Positions 53,998 through 61,883 of a stretch of 64,000 nt of DNA are shown here, piece by piece; the first letter of the stretch is position 1; each line of letters opens with the position of its first letter. The notes below the pieces were generated by a model, which was given only the letters and a program-made list of their open reading frames with translations, did not search any database and had not been told where the DNA came from. The DNA lies in NCBI RefSeq assembly GCF_016907925.1, contig NZ_JAFBCZ010000001.1, positions 186,001-250,000 of the forward strand, given 5' to 3'. Source of the stretch: Herpetosiphon giganteus (GTDB taxonomy: Bacteria > Chloroflexota > Chloroflexia > Chloroflexales > Herpetosiphonaceae). A program made the translations under genes and the position numbers.

Positions 53998-55227
53998 TTA
54001 AATTGGTTGTGGAATACTGCTTCCATGAGGTTCCTGAGTTGTAGTTAAGGTTTGCAAATCTTTTGATTGCGAGATCATCCAATCTTTCTGGGCCTCGGGA
54101 GAAATATAAACGGTTCGCAGGGTTACTGCACAACCGTGAGCATCAACCGCAGTAAATACACCAGGATACTCGTTGGGCAGTTGCGTTGGTGAAATAGCAC
54201 TATTGTTGAATATAGTGCGTATAGGCATTCGCTTACCATTCTGCTGAAAAATGGGATCTTTTTCCATCGGGCCGAGGAGTCGATCTGAGAAAAAATGATT
54301 GTAACAGGGCGCAAGATCTGACATATTGCGACTTTCAATGATAATCCGAAACCCTAATACAGGGCCATACATCATCAGTAGCATAAGGGCCTTATCAACA
54401 AGTTTCTTACCAATCGCGCTACTTATGGCAGCAGGGTCGGCAATATAGACAACGATCAAAGGTAAATCGTCACCGTTATAGGCATTCCATGTGAGAACAT
54501 GATGCGCTGCCAGTACCTCAGCCCGACGTTTTGCTTCAGCATGTAATTGTTTGATAGAGTCCAGTATTCCCTCAATACTCTGGGCGAACAAAAATGTATA
54601 GGCAGAGTTTTTCATTAAGGTAATATCCGCATCCTTAGTATTAAAAATGGCAAATTGAAGTTCACGAGGTGTTCGTTGGAGCGTCAGTGCTATCATTCCT
54701 GCCCACATCCATGCTGTTTTACCATAGCCTTCTGGACTAATAATAGCTACGTTATAGGTATCGGCACCAAGATCAGCATATGCCGCATCTGGTATCTGCT
54801 CTTGGGTAGACGGAATATACCATCCATAGGGGAAGAGATAACGTGCTTGTGGATCAATCGCTTGAAGATAGTCAATAGTCTCGATCAGTGTGGGTGGATT
54901 TAATAAGGCCATTCCCGTTTCGGGAATAGTTTTTAAATGCGTAAATGTTGGTTTGATAAGGCATGCTTGTGTTGGTTGAGAATGAATGCTGGAATTATTT
55001 TCTTGAGGATTGTGAGTCTGAGGAGGCGTTTTCCATACTGTTTCGATTTGAGGTGGTATGGTTCGAAGGAATTGGTATACGCGCAACACTTGTGGCCAGT
55101 GCCGATGCACGAGCATACACCCAATCATGCTCCAGAGAAAGAGAAGCGGCGCAATATTATCCCAAATAAATCCAAGCACGAGGCCTCCTACACCGTGTTT
55201 GAACCTCATCGATTCTAGCATTATCAT
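53998..55227 (-). CDS. FtsK/TraB-like P-loop ATPase with N-terminal membrane segment
   Basis: The protein (409 aa from ATG 55227; in-frame ATGs at 55221 and 55209 and a TTG at 55293 are alternatives) begins with one or two hydrophobic segments (GLVLGFIWDNIAPLLFLWSM) and then a P-loop ATPase domain. Walker A is SPEGYGKTAW, with Ser in place of the first Gly, and Walker B is LPLIVVYIAD. The layout agrees with conjugative FtsK/TraB/TcpA-like motors, but only one domain is present and the gamma DNA-reading domain is not recognised. It faces the tnsD gene and is divergent from the Xre gene at 55280. A role in DNA transfer or targeting is a guess. Confidence 0.6.
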   Translation of the reverse strand: MIMLESMRFKHGVGGLVLGFIWDNIAPLLFLWSMIGCMLVHRHWPQVLRVYQFLRTIPPQIETVWKTPPQTHNPQENNSSIHSQPTQACLIKPTFTHLKTIPETGMALLNPPTLIETIDYLQAIDPQARYLFPYGWYIPSTQEQIPDAAYADLGADTYNVAIISPEGYGKTAWMWAGMIALTLQRTPRELQFAIFNTKDADITLMKNSAYTFLFAQSIEGILDSIKQLHAEAKRRAEVLAAHHVLTWNAYNGDDLPLIVVYIADPAAISSAIGKKLVDKALMLLMMYGPVLGFRIIIESRNMSDLAPCYNHFFSDRLLGPMEKDPIFQQNGKRMPIRTIFNNSAISPTQLPNEYPGVFTAVDAHGCAVTLRTVYISPEAQKDWMISQSKDLQTLTTTQEPHGSSIPQPI

Positions 55228-55279
55228 AGCATAATTAATCCATTTTGGATTAAGAATATGGGCTGCATATGATAGCTTT

Positions 55280-55534
55280 ATGTCAGTCCTCAAACTCGAC
55301 TATCAAGATGCCTATCAACTCCTCGCTCGTCGGCTCAAAGAGGCGCGTGAATTAGCTGGTTTAACCCAAATCCAAGTGGCAGCCATTATGCACAAGTCAC
55401 AATCCTATGTAACCAAGTGCGAAACTGGTGAAAAGCGGGTTGATGTGATTGAGCTACTCATTTTCTCAAAGATCTATCATCGTGACCCCAGCTTTTTTAT
55501 TGATGATATTCTTCCCCTCGTACAGCCTTTTTAG
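55280..55534 (+). CDS. Xre-family HTH regulator
   Basis: This 84-residue protein is nearly all an Xre-type helix-turn-helix: ARRLKEARELAGLTQIQVAA, IMHKSQSYVTKCETGEKRVD, IELLIFSKIYHRDPSFFIDD. No Shine-Dalgarno sequence is visible before ATG 55280. It is divergent from the FtsK-like gene and 200 bases before the second TniQ gene, so it may control both. It is a different protein from the Xre at 46787. Confidence 0.82.
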   Translation: MSVLKLDYQDAYQLLARRLKEARELAGLTQIQVAAIMHKSQSYVTKCETGEKRVDVIELLIFSKIYHRDPSFFIDDILPLVQPF

Positions 55535-55737
55535 ATAACAATCACCACCATATACATTCAAGAATCCGCTATCCCAAGCCGAGAAGAATGGGGAAAGCAC
55601 AAGTTAACTAGGGGCATTCAGGAACTCAGGAGCTAGAGTATACGGCTTACTTAGATGATAAATCGCACGATTTAACGGCCTTAATTTGCCAAGAAGCGTT
55701 TAACATAGAATGATCTTTCAGTTCAGGAGTACACATT

Positions 55738-56643
55738 ATGGGGCACTACTTCCCATCTCTTTATCCTGGTGAAATATTCTATAGTGTCTGCGCAAGATAC
55801 TTAAGCCATCTGAGATATACCGATAAGAAATTTGCAAAATTAGAATTACTCCAACCATATACTATTTCTATCTATTTTCCAAGGAATATTACAGCTTTAT
55901 GTAATAAATATCAGATCGAGACACCATCGATAGAAGAAATAATCAATAAACATACTATATTTCCACTATTAAGAATTTTCCTCAGTAAGGAACACGCCTA
56001 TCTTAATGATTATAAAGATCCAAGTAAAATCTGGTCTATTCCGGCTTTAAAAAGGTATATCGATACCCATAAAAATGATCGATTAAGGTTTTGCAAAGAT
56101 TGTGTTATAGATGACAGGAAGACTTATGGAGAAGGATACTGGCATATTTTACATCAGGTACCTTGGATAAATATATGTTATAAACATTCCATCTTTTTAC
56201 ATACCCCTATATATCCTCGGAAAAACCTCATCAATAATTTTATTTCACTAGAAGATACTCTATCTAAATACAAAATAAAATATCTGTATAAAGTAAGGTC
56301 TATTCTCTATATGCTTTCAGATACTTTATTTATTTTCAATGAGCAACCAACTATAAGCTTTGATAAAATCTCAAATTCGATAAGAAGTATTATCTTAGAT
56401 AGAGGGTATACTCGAACAGGTATAAGTATCAGTCATAAAGCTTTATACAATAAAATTATAGATTCTTATCCAAAACAAACGATAGATTTTTTATATTCTT
56501 CAAAAACCATATCCAAGAAAAATTTTTCTATCATGATTATCCAAGATAATATCACCAGATCGCGTGTTGTTGCTTACCTCGTACTGTCCCACCTCCTTGG
56601 TTGTACACTACAGGATATCATCAAAAATTGTATGAATACATAA
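55738..56643 (+). CDS. short second TniQ-family protein (301 aa)
   Basis: The N-terminus (SLYPGEIFYSVCARYLSHLR) and the zinc site C119-x-x-C122 with C147 and H150 (RFCKDCVIDD, INICYKHS) are clear TniQ family features, similar to those of the TnsD above, but the protein ends after the TniQ core at residue 301 and lacks the long TnsD C-terminal DNA-binding region. Short TniQ proteins in other elements pair with a partner that finds the target (Cascade in CAST systems); no Cas gene or CRISPR repeat is seen here. The gene is much AT-richer than tnsABCD, so it may have a separate origin. AGGAG precedes the start. Confidence 0.8.
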   Translation: MGHYFPSLYPGEIFYSVCARYLSHLRYTDKKFAKLELLQPYTISIYFPRNITALCNKYQIETPSIEEIINKHTIFPLLRIFLSKEHAYLNDYKDPSKIWSIPALKRYIDTHKNDRLRFCKDCVIDDRKTYGEGYWHILHQVPWINICYKHSIFLHTPIYPRKNLINNFISLEDTLSKYKIKYLYKVRSILYMLSDTLFIFNEQPTISFDKISNSIRSIILDRGYTRTGISISHKALYNKIIDSYPKQTIDFLYSSKTISKKNFSIMIIQDNITRSRVVAYLVLSHLLGCTLQDIIKNCMNT

Positions 56644-56817
56644 CTAACCTTATTAATGCTTAAGCTATCCTGTCATTTTTGTCGACTGCTTGCGAAATGA
56701 ATCATAAAATCAAAGATAGTAGAACATTTTACATCAAATAATTCTTTATCATAGCTCTGGGAAAGAAGACCTATCTAGTACAACATACACCACTGATCAT
56801 AGGCTCTGTCTGATAGT
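56644..56817. other. short AT-rich spacer with IS end
   Basis: It holds the end of the IS5-family remnant (inverted repeat from 56802); the rest shows nothing recognisable. Confidence 0.5.
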
Positions 56818-57262
56818 TCAGGATATCGGTGTGGATGATGCAAGGATACGAACCAATCGTTGAATCATGGCCAGATGGACGAATCCGAGATAGTTCAGCG
56901 CCAGTTTCTCAAACCTCGTGGCCACCGAACGGCATCCTTGAGCCACCCAATGGTGCGTTCGATGCCATTGCAGGCACAATACGCCTGTGCGTCATAGCTA
57001 ATCGGACAACCGTCTTGCGCACCCCACGGCGGTGGCGTGGCGGAATCACTGACCGAGTCCCATGCTGCTGAAACCACTGACGGATACGGCGGGCATCGGA
57101 GCCGCAATCATCGGCCAGTTGGCGTGGTCGGCTGCGCGGTAATCCGCGCCGCTGGGGCACGATGACCTGCCGAATCAGGGTTTCGAACGCAGTGCTTTCA
57201 TGGGTCTGCCCATGTGTGAGGCAGGCGACCAAATAGGTGGTCACAACCATCAATGAACTCAT
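56818..57262 (-). pseudogene. IS5-family transposase remnant, truncated and frameshifted
   Basis: Three reading frames must be joined to follow the C-terminal end of an IS5/IS427-type transposase: VACLTHGQTHESTAFETLIR with IRQWFQQHGTRSVIPPRHRR, then CNGIERTIGWLKDA, then CRSVATRFEKLALNYLGFVH to the TGA at 56818-56820. The N-terminal half is missing. Outside the stop, GGCTCTGTCTGATAGTTCAG (from 56802) looks like the terminal inverted repeat, while no match is found at the other side. The high GC of this piece contrasts with its surroundings. Confidence 0.85.
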
Positions 57263-57566
57263 GATAAGGGTTTATCCATTAAATCGTGACAGTATCCATA
57301 CTGGTAGAGTTATTTCACCTCCTAGTCATAGCAATGACTAAAGGGTTATAGGATTTATAGAGCTACATGTTATACTGGATACCATGAAGAGTATTGACAG
57401 CCACGCATCTTATTGCACTTATATTGCTTACAGCAGTTTATAGCCATCAAGCTTTCTAGAGTGCGATAATGCTATTTCTCCCTTTTGATTCTTTTATATG
57501 ATCGATAATAGGTCAATCTATCCTTATAAACGCCGATGGTTCCTTTCTATACAATGAGAATACCAG
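57263..57566. other. intergenic region upstream of the defence-like operon
   Basis: About 300 AT-rich bases without a gene. A TATACA at about 57549 could be the -10 element of the operon, but no clear -35 or Shine-Dalgarno sequence was found. A promoter must lie here unless transcription comes from tniQ. Confidence 0.45.
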
Positions 57567-58550
57567 ATGCGATTAGCCTCACTATACTATCAAGATAATC
57601 GACACTGGCATCCACTTCCAGGATGGGGACAATTTTTTCTTCGTCTTGGCCAAGCTCTCGGTGCTAAGAAGTCCAACCATACTCGTACCGTAGTCGGACT
57701 TGTGCTTCCAACCCGTGCATATGCAGCTCCTTTGATTGCAAGCGGCATTGTTTTCGGTAAAATAAACACGCTTTTGCCTACAAAAAATAGCCACCAGCAC
57801 TTCACAATGCTCTGTCAACTGCCCTTTGGAACAAGTGTTATTTATCGAAACAACAACAATAGATTAAAAGGATTTATTGAGGATGTTTCTGAGATAGATG
57901 GCGAAATACGTATCAAAATTCGCGTGGGATCTCAAAAAAGTGGGAGTTTATCTCACTGGCTAAACCAAGAGCTTGCACAATCAGTTGATGTTAGTACCCG
58001 TGAGTTTGAACGGTTGCCGAACTCCCCGATGGGAAAGAAATTACCTACAGAATCGCGTTTTCTTGAGACATTTCTAGAACTCCAAAATACTCGCCAATTT
58101 TTTCATTACTCTCAAATGAATTGCACTATTATTGGCTCATTAAAAGATTTAGAAAATGAGCTTACCACAAACCAGTTTGGTGTTAAAACTCCAGCAGGAG
58201 ATATTATTGAAGGGAATCTTCAGCATATTATCCGTGTACGACGTTGGTTGACTAATGGAGAAGCTTATAGAAGTGAAATTTATCCAACGAGTCATCCTGT
58301 TGAATCATTAACAGATAATCCCGATACCGTTATATTCGATACCGCCAATAGTTTTCTTCGTTGGCGTAATCACTTCCGATCTTCTAATCAGGTTGTGATA
58401 CTTGATAAGACTGACCTTTATGTTGAGGATGCTATAAATGTATTTAATCAAGGTTATATTGATCATCGAACAATGATTGGTGGACTTGGACATTTTCCAC
58501 CTTTACCAAAAGGTTGTGAATATGTTATCTATCAGGAAAAACCTCTATGA
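57567..58550 (+). CDS. unrecognised protein at the head of the DISARM-like operon (327 aa)
   Basis: I do not recognise this family. The protein is soluble, starts MRLASLYYQDNRHWHPLPGW, and has a basic N-terminal half and a beta-rich middle with GFIEDVSEIDGEIRIKIRVG. The C-terminal third resembles an alpha/beta fold ending in a beta hairpin (LPKGCEYVIYQEKPL). Its stop overlaps the next ATG (58547), so it is cotranslated with the 528-aa protein. Together the two are 855 residues, roughly the size of DrmE, which lies upstream of drmA in class 2 DISARM; a split DrmE is one hypothesis. No Zn or nuclease motifs are seen. Confidence 0.6.
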   Translation: MRLASLYYQDNRHWHPLPGWGQFFLRLGQALGAKKSNHTRTVVGLVLPTRAYAAPLIASGIVFGKINTLLPTKNSHQHFTMLCQLPFGTSVIYRNNNNRLKGFIEDVSEIDGEIRIKIRVGSQKSGSLSHWLNQELAQSVDVSTREFERLPNSPMGKKLPTESRFLETFLELQNTRQFFHYSQMNCTIIGSLKDLENELTTNQFGVKTPAGDIIEGNLQHIIRVRRWLTNGEAYRSEIYPTSHPVESLTDNPDTVIFDTANSFLRWRNHFRSSNQVVILDKTDLYVEDAINVFNQGYIDHRTMIGGLGHFPPLPKGCEYVIYQEKPL

Positions 58551-60133
58551 TATCTAGGTCATTTGCTTCGATCAAACAACTATATTCCATAAATGCAAAT
58601 TGTAGTGTGAACTATTTCCAAGTTTATCAACAAGAACTTCACTCCATTTATAAACAAATACGTTCATTACAGTTTGCTCTTGGTTCGCTTGTAGAGGAGG
58701 AATTTTGGATAAAATTTTTATGGCGAATTAAGCGTTATTGCTTTGATGTGGCATCTACACCGCTTTCTTTTAGCCATTTATCAAATCTTTTTTTTGAAAA
58801 TCAGCATAAAACTATGCGATACTGTCGCACCATATACCCACATTTTGTAGCGGATGTAGAAGCAATATACAATACCCTTTTTTCGATATTTATGATTAAA
58901 GAAAATCCAATATTCATTACCATACAATCTTTATTACAAAATGATAATCATACAGCTATCCTTATTAAAGAACCTCGCTTAGTTAATTATGTAAATGATT
59001 TTTTTGTTTCGCAGAATAATTCCGCTCATATAGAAGTTATGCCTCCTGCAAAGCTTAAAGGAACAATATTCTATGAGAAAATAATCTGTATTGGTCCTAC
59101 AAGGTGGTTTCCTCGATATATTTTTTCTGCGGCACGATCACGAAAAATTGATGTTATTCAGTACGCATGGATGACGGATGTATTTAAATCTCAGCCATTA
59201 TTGGTAGGAACTATTTCTCCATCTAGGATTGAAGATAATGATGAAGACCACTTTACATCTGATCCCAGATACATAAATATATCTAATTCAGTGCAGACGA
59301 TTACTCCCTCCGAATCAAATATGGATCCGCCCGATGAAGATATGGTTCATCTTCTGACAAAAAAAACTCCTTTAAATGCTTCTGTAAAATCTTATGATGA
59401 TACAGTTGATGCACAGCTTTTTATCTTGGCAGACCGGACTGCTGTATTTCTAGAGGCTTCTGATACAACAAAAGTTCTTGTACTTGATGTTGGGAGTTCG
59501 TATGAAGATAGTTATACTAGCGAACAAACATTAATAACTCGCGTGCCTGTAAAGTTACTCCGTACTGGTATCTTTGTATTACTCAGAACTGGTGAGAGCG
59601 GAGATTATATAATTACCATTGCTGACCAAATTTTAGGTGTACGTGCAAGCCATCTACGATACTTACAAGAAGATTGGAAGGATAAACTCCGCCGACACGT
59701 ACAACGATCAGATCTTTTTCAAGTCAGCATAGCGTTACTTGACCATGGTTCTCTACTTGCACAAGAATCCAATGTGAGAAATTGGATGTCAAGTCGGACT
59801 ATTCGACCTCAAAAAGACTCAGATTTCAAAGCCATTATGCGTTTAATAGGTTATGAATCACAGTTTGATAAATATCAGAATGCAGCAAATGAAATCCGTA
59901 ATGCTCATCGGCAGGCAGGAAAAATGATTCGTCAGATGTTACTTAATCAAGTCCATTCTATTGATTACCATCAATTACATACACATGGACGGTTTGATTT
60001 TGTGTTACCGGATGTACCAGATATGACCTTATCAGCCTTCCGAATCAATCAGTGTATTAGCACCATTTCTCGGGTAACAGCAACCCGTATAGGACAAGTG
60101 TTTAATCTGGAGCATGAACTATGGCGCGAATGA
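58547..60133 (+). CDS. unrecognised protein, possible DrmE-like C-terminal part (528 aa)
   Basis: The protein is soluble. The N-terminal 220 residues are helical. An acidic, low-complexity linker (residues 225-280) and a beta-rich domain follow (TAVFLEASDTTKVLVLDVGS, GIFVLLRTGESGDYIITIAD). The C-terminal 150 residues are helical with a terminal FRINQCISTISRVTATRIGQ. I cannot name it with certainty; by position (just upstream of a helicase/drmA pair) and length it could be the second part of DrmE. AGGAAA precedes ATG 58547, and the stop overlaps the next gene. Confidence 0.6.
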   Translation: MISRSFASIKQLYSINANCSVNYFQVYQQELHSIYKQIRSLQFALGSLVEEEFWIKFLWRIKRYCFDVASTPLSFSHLSNLFFENQHKTMRYCRTIYPHFVADVEAIYNTLFSIFMIKENPIFITIQSLLQNDNHTAILIKEPRLVNYVNDFFVSQNNSAHIEVMPPAKLKGTIFYEKIICIGPTRWFPRYIFSAARSRKIDVIQYAWMTDVFKSQPLLVGTISPSRIEDNDEDHFTSDPRYINISNSVQTITPSESNMDPPDEDMVHLLTKKTPLNASVKSYDDTVDAQLFILADRTAVFLEASDTTKVLVLDVGSSYEDSYTSEQTLITRVPVKLLRTGIFVLLRTGESGDYIITIADQILGVRASHLRYLQEDWKDKLRRHVQRSDLFQVSIALLDHGSLLAQESNVRNWMSSRTIRPQKDSDFKAIMRLIGYESQFDKYQNAANEIRNAHRQAGKMIRQMLLNQVHSIDYHQLHTHGRFDFVLPDVPDMTLSAFRINQCISTISRVTATRIGQVFNLEHELWRE

Positions 60134-61845
60134 TCCCTCCCTATTTTGCTGAACAGACCGCAAGTCCAGGAGAGCGCGAGATTTTTATACGATTGAGAGA
60201 TGATCCATTGACGCATGATTGGACTATTCTCCATTCCCTAGACATTGTTCATCATCGGGAACAGATTAGCGGAGAAATTGATTTTGTTCTGATTATTCCG
60301 GAAAAAGGAGTACTTTGTGTAGAAGTTAAAGCATGTCGTTCGTTAAGCAGAAGCAATGGGTTATGGTTTTATGGAACGCAACCCCACGGTGATGCACGAG
60401 GCCCATTTAAGCAAGCATCATCTGCTATGCACAGTCTTCGCAAGGTACTTATCGATAAACATCCTGAGTTGAGAGGTCTTCTATTCTGGTCAGCTGTTAT
60501 TTTTCCATATTTGCGTTTCACCAATACATCGCCAGAATGGCATCAATGGCAGGTAATTGATAGTAGTGGTTTTACACGATCACTTAGTCAATCATTACTA
60601 GCCGTTATGAATAATGCTAAAACATTCTTCCAATCTCATCCTCGTACAGCTCATTTATACCAAGGACACGAACCTTCTCCCACATCACTACAAACAGATC
60701 AAATCATTGCATCGTTACGTTCTCACTTTGAGTTTTTTGAAAGCCCACAGTCACGTCGAAATCGGCTCGAATGCGATTTGAAGCGGTATACGATAGAGCA
60801 GTCAGTAGCCCTTGATGCTATGGCAACAAATCCACGAGTTATCTTTGCTGGGCCAGCAGGTACAGGCAAGACCATCCTAGCTATTGAATCAGTCCGACAA
60901 AGCGTAGCTTCTGGCCGTCGTGTACTTTTTCTCTGTTTTAATCGATCGCTGAGTCAGCATCTAATCGAACAAGTACAAGATCTCGGGACTCAGGTTAAGT
61001 GTGCAACTATACATAGTTATATGCTCCAATTAGTGAATATTTCAGCTGATCTCAATAATCCAACGTTCTGGAAAGAATCTCTTCCTAATGCAGCGATTGA
61101 ACACCTTCTAGATCAGTCGGAAGTGGCATTTGATGAGATTGTAATAGATGAAGCACAGGATATCTTGCGAGATAATTACCTTGATGTACTTGATTTGAGT
61201 GTAATTGGTGGCCTTGCAGCTGGACGATGGCGTTTTTTTGGAGATTTCGAAAAACAAGCAATCTATGACGCAGCAGACGTATCGCTCGACTCATTTATCA
61301 AGAACCGAGTTCCAAATGTTCCTGTGTTTCGGCTCCGCATAAATTGCCGGAATACCCCACGAATTGTGGAACACGTACATTTACTGAGTGGTTTAACGCC
61401 GAAATATAGCCGGACTCTTCGACCTGATGATCAAAGAGAACCAGAAATACATTATTACCAAGATGATATTACCCAAAAAAATCTATTGATTTCAATTATG
61501 GAACGACTATATAGTGAAGGATTTGCAGGCCGCGATATAGTAATTCTCTCTCCAATAAGTGGGAAAAATAGTCTTGCTTATAAGATACATCAGCATCCTT
61601 GGAAAGAGAGATTAACACCTTTTCGAGTTCGAGATCAACCAGGAGGTTATATCCAACACACATCTATTGCTGCATTTAAAGGAATGGAATCCGCTGTTGT
61701 AATTGTCACAGATATCGAAACAATCCTTGGCCTACACGCAAGTTCACTACTCTATATTGCTGTAACTCGAGCACTTCAACATCTAATCTTGCTTATGCAT
61801 ACAAGTACAAAGAAGGAAATTCAGCAGGTTCTCTCACTCCAATAA
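60121..61845 (+). CDS. NERD-domain SF1 (UvrD-like) helicase
   Basis: The 574-residue protein begins with a NERD nuclease-related domain (SGEIDFVLIIPEKGVLCVEV with the catalytic-type E-x-K, about residues 50-75). It continues with an SF1 helicase: Walker A AGPAGTGKT at about 242-250, Walker B VIDEAQDIL near 341-349, motif III-like INCRNTPRI, motif V-like TSIAAFKGMESAVVIV and motif VI YIAVTRALQHLIL. NERD-SF1 proteins recur in defence islands and are thought to process DNA, with the NERD domain cutting. It overlaps the preceding gene by 13 bases and lies 38 bases before drmA, so it belongs to this operon. It is not among the DISARM genes I know. Confidence 0.85.
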   Translation: MARMIPPYFAEQTASPGEREIFIRLRDDPLTHDWTILHSLDIVHHREQISGEIDFVLIIPEKGVLCVEVKACRSLSRSNGLWFYGTQPHGDARGPFKQASSAMHSLRKVLIDKHPELRGLLFWSAVIFPYLRFTNTSPEWHQWQVIDSSGFTRSLSQSLLAVMNNAKTFFQSHPRTAHLYQGHEPSPTSLQTDQIIASLRSHFEFFESPQSRRNRLECDLKRYTIEQSVALDAMATNPRVIFAGPAGTGKTILAIESVRQSVASGRRVLFLCFNRSLSQHLIEQVQDLGTQVKCATIHSYMLQLVNISADLNNPTFWKESLPNAAIEHLLDQSEVAFDEIVIDEAQDILRDNYLDVLDLSVIGGLAAGRWRFFGDFEKQAIYDAADVSLDSFIKNRVPNVPVFRLRINCRNTPRIVEHVHLLSGLTPKYSRTLRPDDQREPEIHYYQDDITQKNLLISIMERLYSEGFAGRDIVILSPISGKNSLAYKIHQHPWKERLTPFRVRDQPGGYIQHTSIAAFKGMESAVVIVTDIETILGLHASSLLYIAVTRALQHLILLMHTSTKKEIQQVLSLQ

Positions 61846-61883
61846 ATGTAATGGAGCTACTTCAATTTGAAAAGGAGGGATTG

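Noticed and set aside
53783-57566. CRISPR array or Cas genes that would make the element a CAST
   Set aside because: The non-coding gaps (53783-53997, 55535-55737, 56644-57566) show no regularly spaced direct repeats, and none of the proteins resembles Cas5-8 or Cas12k. The question stays open for sequence beyond 64000.
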